A DNA stretch of 45,815 nucleotides, taken from NCBI GenBank assembly GCA_902775985.1, contig CACYOR010000004.1, positions 1 to 45,815 on the forward strand, in the 5' to 3' direction. The translations under genes were made by a program, and so were the position numbers. Shown piece after piece: positions 8,498 to 16,909 of this stretch; positions within the stretch are counted from its first letter, which is position 1; each line of letters starts with the position of its first letter. The notes beneath the pieces are model-generated. The model was not told the origin of the DNA, searched no databases, and saw only the letters and a list, made by a program, of their open reading frames with translations. This stretch comes from Oscillospiraceae bacterium. Lineage in GTDB: Bacteria; Bacillota; Clostridia; Oscillospirales; Oscillospiraceae.

Positions 8498-10585
8498 ATG
8501 AAGAACATCTTGCGTATTTTTATATCGGATTTACGCGGGCTCTTTTCCAACTTCTTTTCTGTCGTGATCATACTTGCGATGCTGGTTCTGCCGGCGCTCT
8601 ATGCCTGGGTGAACATCTACGCCAACTGGGATCCCTACGCCAACACCGGCAACATCCAGATCGCCCTGTCCAGCGCGGATGCGGGCTACACGACAGAGGA
8701 CGGCACGTATGTCAATCACGGTCGGGAGACGATTGAAGAGATCGCCGAATCCACCAGCATCAGCTGGGTCATTGTGGACGACCCGGCCGAGGCGGTGGCC
8801 CGGGTCATCGACGGCACCTATTATGGCGCGCTGATCATGGAACAGAACATGTCCCGCAACATGCACGACATCATGGCCGCGCTGCGGGACGAGGAACCCT
8901 CCATCATTTTCTACCAGAACGCGAAGACCAACGCCATCGCCAACAAAATCACCAATACGGCCGCCAACACCGTCAAGCACAACATTCAGGTCAAGTATCT
9001 CTCGGTACTGATCGAAAACGTGCTGAAAGAGGCGGATGCGTTTATGGATCAGCTGGACGCGGAGGCCACGCTGGATGACCTGATCCGCCTGCTGACCCGA
9101 CTGCGGGATTCCCTGCGGGATTATGCCAATATGATCAGCGGCCTGGGGGTGATGGACCCGAACCTCATCGGTCGCCTGGAGGGCGCCAAGAACATCGACA
9201 CGGCGCTGGACGCCATCGACAACGCGGATATGATCATCATGGCGGCGGACGCCGTGCTGGGCGAAGCCCGGGACGATCTGCGTATGCGCGCGCAGGAGAT
9301 GAGGGACGTGCTGACGGAGCTGGAGGACTTTCTCAACAGCTTTACCGGCCCCTCCGTCACCACGGTCAACATCGACGCGGCCATCGCCCTGAGCGCCCGG
9401 GCCCAGACCCTGGCGGAGTTCATGCGCCAGGCTCTGCCGGAAAACAGCAGCGCCTCCGGCATCGCCGTCACGGCCAGCAGCCTGGACGCGATCATCAACC
9501 GTCTGCAGAGCATTCAGGACGAACTGAACAACCTGAAAGTGAACGGGCAGGATTCCCTGTTCGCGCTGAACCTGTTCCAGCGTATGGCCCGGGACGTGGC
9601 GGCCCTGCGTGCGCTGGTGGACGGCGACCTGGCCTCCGGTATTGAGTTGATCTTTGACGGCCTGGAACGGGACATCCAGCTGCTCTACAACATCCTGGAC
9701 AGCCTGGACGCCACGGTCAACCAGATCCCGCCCACGATCACCGCGGCGCAGAGCACCGTCGCGGCCCTGCAGAGCACCATGCGGCAGCTCATCAGCTTCC
9801 TGGGTGACAGCGCCGATTCGCTGGACAAACTGATCGAGAAGCTGAAAAACGCCCGGGATAACGAGGCCATCAGCGATCTGATCGCCATGCTGCACGGCGA
9901 CCCCAACGAGTTTGCGGAGTTCCTCTCCAGCCCGGTGGAGGTCCGCACGACCACGATCTACCCCGTGGAGAACTACGGCAGCGGTATGGCGCCCTTCTAT
10001 TCCACGCTGGCCATCTGGGTCGGCGGCGTGGTCATCTCCGCTGTCATCCAGCAGGACGCCAAACCCCGCAAGCTGAAAAATGTTCGGGACGGACAGCGCT
10101 ATTGGGGCCGACTTTTGACCTATTTGCTCTTCGGTCAGCTCCAGGCGGCGATCATCATCTGGGGCGACCTGCACATTCTCGGCTGCCAGTGCCTGGAGCC
10201 GAAGCTGCTGTATATGACGGCCGCGGTCACCTCCCTGGTCTTCGTGACGCTGATCTATTCTCTGATCCTGGCCTTCGGCGATATCGGCAAGGCCATCATG
10301 GTGGTCATCATGGTGCTGCAGATCGCCGGCTCCAGCGGCTCCTATCCCATTGAGATCCTGCCGCCGATCTTCAGCGGTATTTATCTGTTTTTCCCCTTCC
10401 CCTATGCCATCAACGCCATGCGCGAGACCATGTGCGGTATGTACCGCTATGATCTGTACAAATACCTGGGCGAGCTGCTGCTCTTCGGCGTGGCCGCCGT
10501 GCTGATCGGCCGCGTGGTGCGCAAGCCCTTTATCAAGCTCAATGCCTTTATCGAAGAAGAAATGGAAGAGACGGGAGTTCTCTGA
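8498..10585 (+). CDS. YhgE/Pip domain membrane protein, first paralogue
   Basis: The 695-residue protein has the YhgE/Pip architecture. One transmembrane helix lies near the N terminus (about 15-37) and is followed at once by the family hallmark YANWDPYANTGNIQIALSSADAGY. Next comes a large extracytoplasmic region to about residue 500, rich in predicted coiled coil, and then a C-terminal bundle of about five or six helices resembling ABC-2-type permeases. Family members include the phage infection protein Pip of lactococci and relatives of EsaA of type VII secretion; the transported substrate is unknown. ATG 8498 is preferred over TTG 8492 because GGAAG lies seven bases upstream. It heads a tight three-gene unit with a small membrane protein and a second paralogue. 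Confidence 0.88.
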   Translation: MKNILRIFISDLRGLFSNFFSVVIILAMLVLPALYAWVNIYANWDPYANTGNIQIALSSADAGYTTEDGTYVNHGRETIEEIAESTSISWVIVDDPAEAVARVIDGTYYGALIMEQNMSRNMHDIMAALRDEEPSIIFYQNAKTNAIANKITNTAANTVKHNIQVKYLSVLIENVLKEADAFMDQLDAEATLDDLIRLLTRLRDSLRDYANMISGLGVMDPNLIGRLEGAKNIDTALDAIDNADMIIMAADAVLGEARDDLRMRAQEMRDVLTELEDFLNSFTGPSVTTVNIDAAIALSARAQTLAEFMRQALPENSSASGIAVTASSLDAIINRLQSIQDELNNLKVNGQDSLFALNLFQRMARDVAALRALVDGDLASGIELIFDGLERDIQLLYNILDSLDATVNQIPPTITAAQSTVAALQSTMRQLISFLGDSADSLDKLIEKLKNARDNEAISDLIAMLHGDPNEFAEFLSSPVEVRTTTIYPVENYGSGMAPFYSTLAIWVGGVVISAVIQQDAKPRKLKNVRDGQRYWGRLLTYLLFGQLQAAIIIWGDLHILGCQCLEPKLLYMTAAVTSLVFVTLIYSLILAFGDIGKAIMVVIMVLQIAGSSGSYPIEILPPIFSGIYLFFPFPYAINAMRETMCGMYRYDLYKYLGELLLFGVAAVLIGRVVRKPFIKLNAFIEEEMEETGVL

Positions 10586-11194
10586 ATGGCGACACAGACA
10601 CGGAAACAATCGAATACCGCGCCGCGGCATTTGAAAAGCCCGGAAACGCCAAAGGGGGCCAGCCGTCAGGAGGTCACCGCCGCCCACCGCCGCAAGCATC
10701 AGGCGGAGCGGAAGCGTCCCCGGCGCCGCAGCAACAGCGAACGGCTGTACTACGAAAAGCTGCTGCCCTATGCCGAGGAGCAGCACCGGGGCAACCAGCG
10801 CGCCCTGCACACCGGCGTGGGCTGGCTCTTTGCGCTGCCGGTCGTGCTGCTGGTGATCCAAAAGCTGACCGGCTCCTCCAAGATCGCCATCCTGCTGGCC
10901 TGGATCGCGGGTATGTTCATCATTTCCGCGGCGCTGATCCACATCTCCTTTGCGGATTATGAGCTGCAGAAGTACCTGAAGGATCTGACCACCATGGTGC
11001 CCGAGGTGGAGAACGCCGATCTGGGCAGCCTTCTGCCCGTGGACGAAAACGGTGAGTGGACCATCACGGCCGAGCAGCTGCGCACGGCCATTGAGCAGCA
11101 CCGGATCCAGCGCCTGGGGGAGGACTTTACCATCCGGCTCTCCCGTGAGACGATCCGCAAGCTTCTCCGGCGGGATGAGGAGGGCGAGGCATGA
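10586..11194 (+). CDS. Small membrane protein between two YhgE/Pip genes
   Basis: The 202-residue protein is not one I recognise. Its first 75 residues are strongly basic (RKHQAERKRPRRRSNSERLYY) and probably cytoplasmic. Two hydrophobic helices follow (about 79-97 and 101-121), then an acidic C-terminal domain of about 80 residues (DLGSLLPVDENGEWTITAEQL, ending in a charged helix). The ATG directly follows the stop codon of the upstream gene, with CGGGAG as ribosome-binding site inside that gene. Its own stop overlaps the next ATG. Such coupling on both sides suggests a subunit or assembly factor made in step with the two large YhgE/Pip proteins. The region that hairpins across the membrane has no known catalytic motif. 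Confidence 0.82.
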   Translation: MATQTRKQSNTAPRHLKSPETPKGASRQEVTAAHRRKHQAERKRPRRRSNSERLYYEKLLPYAEEQHRGNQRALHTGVGWLFALPVVLLVIQKLTGSSKIAILLAWIAGMFIISAALIHISFADYELQKYLKDLTTMVPEVENADLGSLLPVDENGEWTITAEQLRTAIEQHRIQRLGEDFTIRLSRETIRKLLRRDEEGEA

Positions 11195-13347
11195 AAAACG
11201 TCTTCCGTATCATCCGCACCGACGCGCGGCACATCACCCGCAGCGCCGTGGCCATGGTGGTGATCATAGGCCTGTGCATCGTGCCCTGCCTCTACGCCTG
11301 GTTCAACATTTTCTCCAACTGGGATCCCTATGGCGAATCGGCCACCTCCCGCATCCGGGTCGCCTTCTATTCCATGGACCAGGGCACGGATATGCTGGGC
11401 ATCAGCCTGAACGTGGGCGAGACCATCACCGACACCCTCAAATCCAACAACCAGATCGGCTGGGTCTTTGCCGAGAGCAAACGGGAGGCCCTGAGCCGGG
11501 TGTACAGCGGCGACTGCTACGCGGCGCTGGTCGTGCCCGAGGATTTCTCCAAGGACCTGGTCAGCTTCATGACGCTCAAGTTTGAAAATCCCGAGCTGGA
11601 ATACTACGAAAACGGCAAAAAGAACGCCATCGCGCCCAAAATCACCGGTCAGGCGAAGAACGCGGTGCAGAACCAGGTCAACGCGGCCTTCCTCAGCACC
11701 ATTGTCACCAGTATAGCGGAGGTGGTGGAGGCGCTGGACGCCAACGGCGTGAACATCCCCGAGACGCTCAAGAACATCAGCGACAAGCTGGAGGAGCTGA
11801 GCGTCAAGCTGGAAGCGGCCAACACTACGCTGGACTCCCTGGCCAATCTGACCGGGGCCACCCGCAACCTGCTCTATGCCTCCGGCACGCTGGTGGGCGA
11901 TATGTCCCTGGCGGTGGGCTACACCCAGGAGCTGGCGGACACCATGCAGTACAACATGCAGGTCAACGGAGCCACGCTGCGGGACAACATTGCCACGCTG
12001 GCGGACGCGCTGATGACCACCAATGCCAATCTCGGCGGCTTCTCGGAGGACCTCAACCGCATGCTCAATGAGGACGGCGCGCTGGACACCTTCACCAAGG
12101 AGACCATCCAGTCCCGCAAGGAGACGGCCCAGCAGCTGCAGCAGAACGCCGAGGAGATGGCCCGCATCAGCCGGGAGCGGGGCCTCAACGGCCTGGCCTC
12201 CCAGATGGAGCTGGCCGCCCAGGGCTTTGGCAACATCGCCCAGCGCATGGAGAACATGCAGCAGGAGGACCCGGCCAATCCCGACAGCTGGACGGCCCGG
12301 CGGGAGGAGCTGCAGGCGGTGCTGACGGATGTCGGCGGCGTCAAGAGCGCTCTGAGCGGCGCGGCGGCGGAGGTCGTGGAAGCGCTGGGAATGGACCTGG
12401 AGGAAGTGCTGAATCAGGCCAGCCTCTCTGCCGGCAATCTGGCGGATGTGCTGGCTACGGTGCAGGGCGTGACGGCCCGCCTGGCCAACGAGCTCTATTC
12501 CCTCGGCGGCACCATGGGCAGCCTGGAGAGCCATGCCTATCAGGCCAAGATCAGCATCCAGAACGCCCGGGAGAAGCTGGAGAACCTGGCGGAGTTCCTG
12601 GACGCGCTGGCGGAGAGCGAATTCCTGCAGGAGGCGCTGGATATGCTGGATGAGGGGCCGGACGTACTGAGCGAGCGGATCGCCAGCCCCATCCGGGTGA
12701 GCGATGAGATCCTCTATCCGGCGGACAATTACGGCTCCCAGATGGCGCCCTTCTATACGGTCCTGGCCCAGTGGGTGGGTGCGCTGTTCTGCGCGGTGCT
12801 GCTGAAAACCCGGATAAGAGCAGAGGATCGGCCCAAGCGCCTTATCATGCCGGAGCATTTCTTCGGCCGCTATGCCCTGTTCTTCTTTGTGGGCGTCACC
12901 CAGGCGGTCATCGCCGCCGCGGGCGACCTGTGGTACATCGGCATCTATTGCGAGCATCCGGGCCTCTTCCTGCTGGCCGCGGTGGCCACGGGCATCTGCT
13001 TTACCATGATCAACTACGCCCTGGCCTTCTGCCTCGGTGCGGCGGGTCTGGCCGCCTCGGTCATCATCATGGTGCTGCAGGTGGGCGGCTCCGGCGGCAC
13101 TTATCCGGTGGAGGTCCTGCCGCCGATCTTCCGCAAGCTCTATCCCATCATGCCCTTCAAGTTCGCCATGAACGCCATGCGCGAGGCCATCTCCGGCCTG
13201 TACCGGGACGACTATCTCTACAATCTCAGCTGCCTGGGATTGATCGTTCTGGTGTTTATCGTCTTTGCGCTGGTGACCTATGTGCCCGGCAAGTGGCTCA
13301 ACCGGCTGCTGGAAAAGGCCAAAAAGAAAACCAAGATCATGATCTGA
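11191..13347 (+). CDS. YhgE/Pip domain membrane protein, second paralogue
   Basis: The 718-residue protein repeats the layout of the first paralogue. An N-terminal helix (about 13-33) precedes FSNWDPYGESATSRIRVAFY. A long extracytoplasmic segment with heptad-like Leu/Ala repeats runs from about 160 to 500. The conserved DNYGSQMAPFYTVLAQWVGALF entry leads into the C-terminal membrane bundle, with LQVGGSGGTYPVEVLPPIF matching the SSGSYPIEILPPIF segment of the first gene. The two share the layout but differ in the middle, so they may form a heteromeric complex. The ATG at 11191 overlaps the previous stop. No ATP-binding cassette or WXG100 gene lies nearby. A terminator hairpin follows. Confidence 0.88.
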   Translation: MKNVFRIIRTDARHITRSAVAMVVIIGLCIVPCLYAWFNIFSNWDPYGESATSRIRVAFYSMDQGTDMLGISLNVGETITDTLKSNNQIGWVFAESKREALSRVYSGDCYAALVVPEDFSKDLVSFMTLKFENPELEYYENGKKNAIAPKITGQAKNAVQNQVNAAFLSTIVTSIAEVVEALDANGVNIPETLKNISDKLEELSVKLEAANTTLDSLANLTGATRNLLYASGTLVGDMSLAVGYTQELADTMQYNMQVNGATLRDNIATLADALMTTNANLGGFSEDLNRMLNEDGALDTFTKETIQSRKETAQQLQQNAEEMARISRERGLNGLASQMELAAQGFGNIAQRMENMQQEDPANPDSWTARREELQAVLTDVGGVKSALSGAAAEVVEALGMDLEEVLNQASLSAGNLADVLATVQGVTARLANELYSLGGTMGSLESHAYQAKISIQNAREKLENLAEFLDALAESEFLQEALDMLDEGPDVLSERIASPIRVSDEILYPADNYGSQMAPFYTVLAQWVGALFCAVLLKTRIRAEDRPKRLIMPEHFFGRYALFFFVGVTQAVIAAAGDLWYIGIYCEHPGLFLLAAVATGICFTMINYALAFCLGAAGLAASVIIMVLQVGGSGGTYPVEVLPPIFRKLYPIMPFKFAMNAMREAISGLYRDDYLYNLSCLGLIVLVFIVFALVTYVPGKWLNRLLEKAKKKTKIMI

Positions 13348-13353
13348 TACGCT

Positions 13354-13393
13354 AAAAAGGGACCCTGACGAACAACTCGTCAGGGTCCTTTTT
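13354..13393. terminator. Bidirectional terminator between the YhgE/Pip operon and gtrA
   Basis: The inverted repeat 13354-13371 with 13378-13393, with one bulged G, has A tracts on the left and T tracts on the right. It can therefore end transcription from both convergent operons. Confidence 0.85.
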
Positions 13394-13403
13394 GTGAAAA
13401 CAA

Positions 13404-13823
13404 TCAGGCCTTCTTCTCCGCCGTGTCCACGCTGTTGCGGTAGACCACGAAGCGCTGGAAGAGAAACTCCGTCACAAAATTGAGGATCATGTTGATGGCC
13501 GTGACCAGGTATTCGTTCCAGCCCAGATTGCCGGCCAGCTGATGCTCCAGCAGCGTGCTCAGCGGGGTGAACACCGCGTAGTAGCAGGCGACTTTCAGCA
13601 TGGCCACGGGCACGTTGGCCGCGGATTTGAAGGTGAACTTCCGGTTGAGGGTGAAGTTCCAGAGCACGGAGAGCACCAGCGCGATCAGATAGCTCATCCA
13701 ATAGGGCAGGTGCAGCAGCTCGTTCAAAAGGGAAAAGCTCACGATCTCGATGAGCCCGGCGCTGACGGAGAAGAGGGTGAACTTGACCATCCGGATCCAT
13801 TCTTTTTTCTTGTTGGTTTCCAT
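13404..13823 (-). CDS. GtrA family membrane protein
   Basis: The 139-residue protein has four transmembrane helices and the GtrA/DPMS3 signatures: LWNFTLNRKFTFK at the end of helix two and FLFQRFVVYRNS at the C terminus. GtrA-like proteins help move or present polyprenyl-phosphate-linked sugars across the membrane and usually act with a glycosyltransferase. It is the last gene of the minus-strand operon after the ABC-F gene, 81 bases downstream of it. Its ribosome-binding site lies inside the 3' arm of a perfect 10-bp hairpin, which may restrict translation. A GT-C-like protein lies 7 kb away, but no link can be shown. Confidence 0.9.
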   Translation of the reverse strand: METNKKKEWIRMVKFTLFSVSAGLIEIVSFSLLNELLHLPYWMSYLIALVLSVLWNFTLNRKFTFKSAANVPVAMLKVACYYAVFTPLSTLLEHQLAGNLGWNEYLVTAINMILNFVTEFLFQRFVVYRNSVDTAEKKA

Positions 13824-13827
13824 AGCA

Positions 13828-13860
13828 ATACTCCCGGCAGAAAATCTCTACCGGGAGTAT
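13828..13860 (-). promoter_or_regulatory. Hairpin sequestering the gtrA ribosome-binding site
   Basis: On the minus strand a perfect 10-bp stem (13860-13851 with 13837-13828) with a 13-base loop ends four bases before the gtrA ATG. The GGGAG ribosome-binding site is wholly inside the 3' arm. No T tract follows, so it does not look like a terminator. Confidence 0.6.
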
Positions 13861-13904
13861 AACGCCTTATCGGGGAAATTACAACAAAAATTTTAAGAAA
13901 TCGC

Positions 13905-15512
13905 TTATCCGCGCGCCTGGTTTTCCAGATCGCTGATGTGCATGTACTCGTCGTAGGTGCAGAGGCGATCGATGATGCCGTCGTCGGTGATCTCGATGAT
14001 CCGGTTGGCGACGGTCTGGGTCAGCTGGTGGTCGTGGCAGGAGAAGAGGATGTTGTACTTGAAAGCCTCCAGGCCGTTATTGAGCGCGGCGATGGACTCC
14101 AGATCCAGATGGTTGGTGGGCTGATCCAGCACCAGGAAGTTGGCGCCGGAGAGCATCATGCGGCTGAGCATGCAGCGCACCTTCTCCCCGCCGGAGAGCA
14201 CCTTGGCAGGCTTATACACGTCGTCCCCGGAAAAGAGCATCCGCCCCAGGAAGGTGCGCAGATAGCTCTCCCGCTTGTCCTCGCTGAACTGGCGCATCCA
14301 CTCGATCAGGTCGCCGTCAAAACCGTCAAAGTAGCTGTTGTGATCCTTGGGGAAGTAGGTCGGCTGGATGGAGGCACCCCATTTGACGCTGCCGGCGTCC
14401 GGCTCCTCCTCGCCCATGAGGATCTTGTAGAGCATGGTCACGGCCAGCTCATTCTTGCCCACAATGGCGATCTTGTCCTCCTTGCCGACGATGAAGCTCA
14501 CCTTGTTGAGAAGCTTCACGCCGTCCACCGTTTTCGAGATCTCCGTGACGAAAAGGCGGTCCTTGCCCGGCTCCCGCTCGGCCTTGAAGCCGACCCAGGG
14601 GTAGCGGCGGCCGGAGGCGGGCAGCTCCTCCACGGTGATCTTGTCCAGGAGCTTGCGGCGGGAGGTGGCCTGCCGGGATTTGGACTTGTTGGCGGAGAAG
14701 CGGGCGATGAAGGTCTGCAGCTCGGCGATCTTCTGTTCGGCCTTCTTGTTCTGGTCGCGGATCAGCTTCTGGATCAGTTGGCTGGACTCGTACCAGAAGT
14801 CGTAGTTGCCCACGTACATCTTGATCTTGCCGTAGTCGATATCCACGATGTGGGTGCAGACGTTGTTGAGGAAATAGCGGTCGTGGCTGACCACGAGGAC
14901 GGTGCCCTCGTAGTCCATGAGGAAATCCTCCAGCCAGACCACGCTGGCCAGGTCCAGGTTGTTGGTGGGCTCGTCCAGCAGCAGCACATCCGGGTGCCCG
15001 AAGAGGGCCTGGGCCAGCAGGACCTTCACCTTGAGCCGGGGGTCGATCTCCCGCATGAGCAGGCCGTGCAGACTCACGTCCACGCCCAGGCCCTGCAGGA
15101 TTTTCCCCGCGTCGCTCTCGGCCTCATAACCGCCCAGCTCCGCGTATTCCTCTTCCAGCTCGGCGGCCCGCAGGCCGTCCTCGTCGTTGAAGTCCTCTTT
15201 CTCGTAGATGGCGTCCTTCTCTTTCCCGCACTCGTAAAGCCGCTGGTGGCCCAGGATGACCGTGTCCAGCACCACACAGTCGTCATAGAGGCTCTGGTTC
15301 TGCTTCAGGACGGACATGCGCCGCTTGGGCTCCAGCATCACGGAGCCGGAGGTGGGCTCCAGCTCGCCGGAGAGGATTTTGATAAAGGTGGATTTGCCGG
15401 CGCCGTTGGCCCCGATGATGCCGTAGCAGTTGCCGGCGGTGAACTGCAGGTCCACCCGGCTAAACAGCACGGAGGAGCCGAATTGCATGGAGAGATCGTT
15501 GACAGTCAGCAT
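13905..15512 (-). CDS. ABC-F family ATPase with one degenerate ATP site
   Basis: The 535-residue soluble protein has two tandem ATP-binding cassettes joined by a basic coiled-coil linker (about 245-290), as in ABC-F translation factors and relatives of YkpA/YbiT. The first cassette has an intact Walker A (GANGAGKST, 34-42) and Walker B (LLLDEPTNNLD), but its signature region reads REIDPRLKVK (154-163) in place of LSGGE. The second cassette has VGKNELAVTM (351-360) where Walker A should be and VLDQPTNHLD (461-470), with Gln at the catalytic Glu position, yet an intact LSGGE (439-443). All defects therefore fall in one composite site. It probably acts on stalled ribosomes. It is preceded 15 bases upstream by csaA in the same operon. 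Confidence 0.93.
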   Translation of the reverse strand: MLTVNDLSMQFGSSVLFSRVDLQFTAGNCYGIIGANGAGKSTFIKILSGELEPTSGSVMLEPKRRMSVLKQNQSLYDDCVVLDTVILGHQRLYECGKEKDAIYEKEDFNDEDGLRAAELEEEYAELGGYEAESDAGKILQGLGVDVSLHGLLMREIDPRLKVKVLLAQALFGHPDVLLLDEPTNNLDLASVVWLEDFLMDYEGTVLVVSHDRYFLNNVCTHIVDIDYGKIKMYVGNYDFWYESSQLIQKLIRDQNKKAEQKIAELQTFIARFSANKSKSRQATSRRKLLDKITVEELPASGRRYPWVGFKAEREPGKDRLFVTEISKTVDGVKLLNKVSFIVGKEDKIAIVGKNELAVTMLYKILMGEEEPDAGSVKWGASIQPTYFPKDHNSYFDGFDGDLIEWMRQFSEDKRESYLRTFLGRMLFSGDDVYKPAKVLSGGEKVRCMLSRMMLSGANFLVLDQPTNHLDLESIAALNNGLEAFKYNILFSCHDHQLTQTVANRIIEITDDGIIDRLCTYDEYMHISDLENQARG

Positions 15513-15527
15513 GGTGTATTCTCCCTG

Positions 15528-15863
15528 TTATCCCAGTTTATCCCCGTTTTTCACGAGCCTGTCCGGCGCGATCAGCACCACGCCGCCCTCACTGTATGTG
15601 CCCAGCACCAGCACCTCGGACATGAAATCCGCGATCTGCCGGGGCGGGAAATTCACCACGGCCAGCACCTGCCTGCCGATCAGCTCCTCCGGGGTATAGT
15701 GATCGGTGATCTGCGCGGAGGACTTCTTCACGCCCAGCTCCTCGCCAAAATCGACCCGGAGCTGATAGGCCGGGCGGCGGGCCTTTTGAAAGACCTGCGC
15801 CTCCACGATCGTGCCGACGCGGATATCCAGCTTCATGAAATCGTCAAAGGTGGCCATGTTCAT
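15528..15863 (-). CDS. csaA: CsaA-type tRNA-binding domain protein
   Basis: The 111-residue protein is a stand-alone EMAP II-like OB-fold domain (DIRVGTIVEAQVFQKARRPAYQL, then VVNFPPRQIADFMSEVLVLG, and a C-terminal RLVKNGDKL). This matches CsaA in length and motifs. CsaA binds RNA as a homodimer and has been reported to have chaperone or export-related activity; the physiological role is not settled. ATG at 15863 is chosen because it overlaps the stop of the upstream pseudouridine synthase gene (ATGA) and GGGAG lies just upstream. The frame is open for four more codons inside that gene. Confidence 0.9.
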   Translation of the reverse strand: MNMATFDDFMKLDIRVGTIVEAQVFQKARRPAYQLRVDFGEELGVKKSSAQITDHYTPEELIGRQVLAVVNFPPRQIADFMSEVLVLGTYSEGGVVLIAPDRLVKNGDKLG

Positions 15864-16828
15864 ATCGTCTCCCATCCGAAATACTGCTGCGCAAAGTCCA
15901 CCTTCTCCACTTTGAACTCCCGCCCGCGCAGGTAGTTGAGGAGTCCAGCGTCGGTGGGAAAGGCAAAGACCAGCTTGTAGGAATAGAGGGCCTGGCCCTT
16001 TTCCTCATAGTTTTTGTTGAAACGCTCACTGCCGTATTTGCCGTCGCCCAGCAGCGGCCAGCCGGCATGGGCCATCTGGGCGCGGATCTGGTGAGTGCGC
16101 CCGGTGAGCAGATGGCACTCCACCAGGCTCAGCGGCCCCTTGGAGGCGAGGAGCTTATACTCCGTGACCGCGGTTTTGGCCCCCGGCTCGGGTTTGGACT
16201 TTACATAGACCTGGTTTTTCTCCGCGTCCTTGAAGAGATAATTCTCCAGCCTTCCCTGGGGCGGCTTCGGCCGACCGCGGACGGCGCAGAGATAGTATTT
16301 CTCGATCTCCCGATCCCGGATCTTGTCGTTGAGGATGCGCAGCGCCTCGGCGTTTTTGGCGGCGATGACGATGCCGCCGGTGTTGCGGTCGATGCGGTTG
16401 CAGAGGGCCGGGGCAAAGGCGTTCTCCTCCCGGGGCTTCCACTCGCCCTTCTGGGCCATGTAGGCCTGGATGTTGGCAATCAGCGTGTTATAGTCCCAGA
16501 CGCCCGCGCTGTGGCAGAGGACGCCGGGCTTCTTGTCGGCCAGAAGGATGTTCTCATCCTCGTAGACGATCGTGAGCTTCGGCGTGCCCACCTTCAGGTA
16601 GGAGTTTTCCTCCCGGGGCTTTTCAAAGAACTCATCGTTAATATATAATTGAAGGGTATCGCCCAGCTGCAATCGGGTGTCCCGCTTGGCGCCCTTGCCG
16701 TTGAGCTTGATGCGCTTGAGGCGGATATACTTCTGCAGCAGGCTCTCCGGCAGCAGGGGGACGGCCTTGCCCACAAAGCGGTCCAGCCGCTGCCAGGCGT
16801 CGTTGGAACGGACGGTCAGCTCTTTCAT
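15860..16828 (-). CDS. RluC/RluD-type RNA pseudouridine synthase
   Basis: The 322-residue protein begins with an S4 RNA-binding domain (RLDRFVGKAVPLLPESLLQKYIRLKRIKLNGK, about 13-45) and continues with the TruB/RsuA-fold catalytic domain. The motif CNRIDRNTGGIVIAAKN contains the catalytic aspartate, and LLTGRTHQIRAQMAHAGWPLLGDGKYG is the C-terminal family signature. It isomerises uridines in structured RNA, probably 23S rRNA, but the exact target cannot be read from sequence. The start at 16828 is supported by AAGGAA upstream. It heads the minus-strand operon (this gene, csaA, ABC-F, gtrA), driven by a promoter that overlaps the one for yceD-rpmF. Confidence 0.93.
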   Translation of the reverse strand: MKELTVRSNDAWQRLDRFVGKAVPLLPESLLQKYIRLKRIKLNGKGAKRDTRLQLGDTLQLYINDEFFEKPREENSYLKVGTPKLTIVYEDENILLADKKPGVLCHSAGVWDYNTLIANIQAYMAQKGEWKPREENAFAPALCNRIDRNTGGIVIAAKNAEALRILNDKIRDREIEKYYLCAVRGRPKPPQGRLENYLFKDAEKNQVYVKSKPEPGAKTAVTEYKLLASKGPLSLVECHLLTGRTHQIRAQMAHAGWPLLGDGKYGSERFNKNYEEKGQALYSYKLVFAFPTDAGLLNYLRGREFKVEKVDFAQQYFGWETI

Positions 16829-16880
16829 CGGAAATTCCTTCCAAAAGCGAAAAAGAATCGGAAAAAATGCGTCTGAAAGG

Positions 16881-16909
16881 ATTATACAACAGAAAATTTC
16901 TGTTGACAA
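16881..16909 (-). promoter_or_regulatory. Minus-strand promoter of the pseudouridine synthase operon
   Basis: On the minus strand TTGTCA (16909-16904; 5 of 6) and a perfect TATAAT (16886-16881) are separated by 17 bases. Its -35 hexamer occupies nearly the same bases as that of the plus-strand yceD promoter. Confidence 0.75.
16887..16905. promoter_or_regulatory. 19-bp palindrome overlapping divergent promoters, candidate operator
   Basis: CAACAGAAA, one central A, then TTTCTGTTG form a perfect 9+1+9 inverted repeat. It fills the spacer of the minus-strand promoter and enters both -35 boxes, a position where a bound dimer would affect both directions. Confidence 0.45.

Noticed and set aside
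8283..8501. 72-codon frame between eno and the YhgE/Pip operon
   Set aside because: It spans the predicted promoter, has no ribosome-binding site and codon use unlike neighbours.
8498..13347. Type VII secretion locus
   Set aside because: YhgE/Pip resembles EsaA in layout, but there is no FtsK/SpoIIIE-type ATPase, WXG100 protein or LXG toxin in the window.
10957..13800. 947-codon minus-strand frame across the second YhgE/Pip gene
   Set aside because: Antisense shadow; the plus-strand protein has the family NWDPY segment and membrane bundle.
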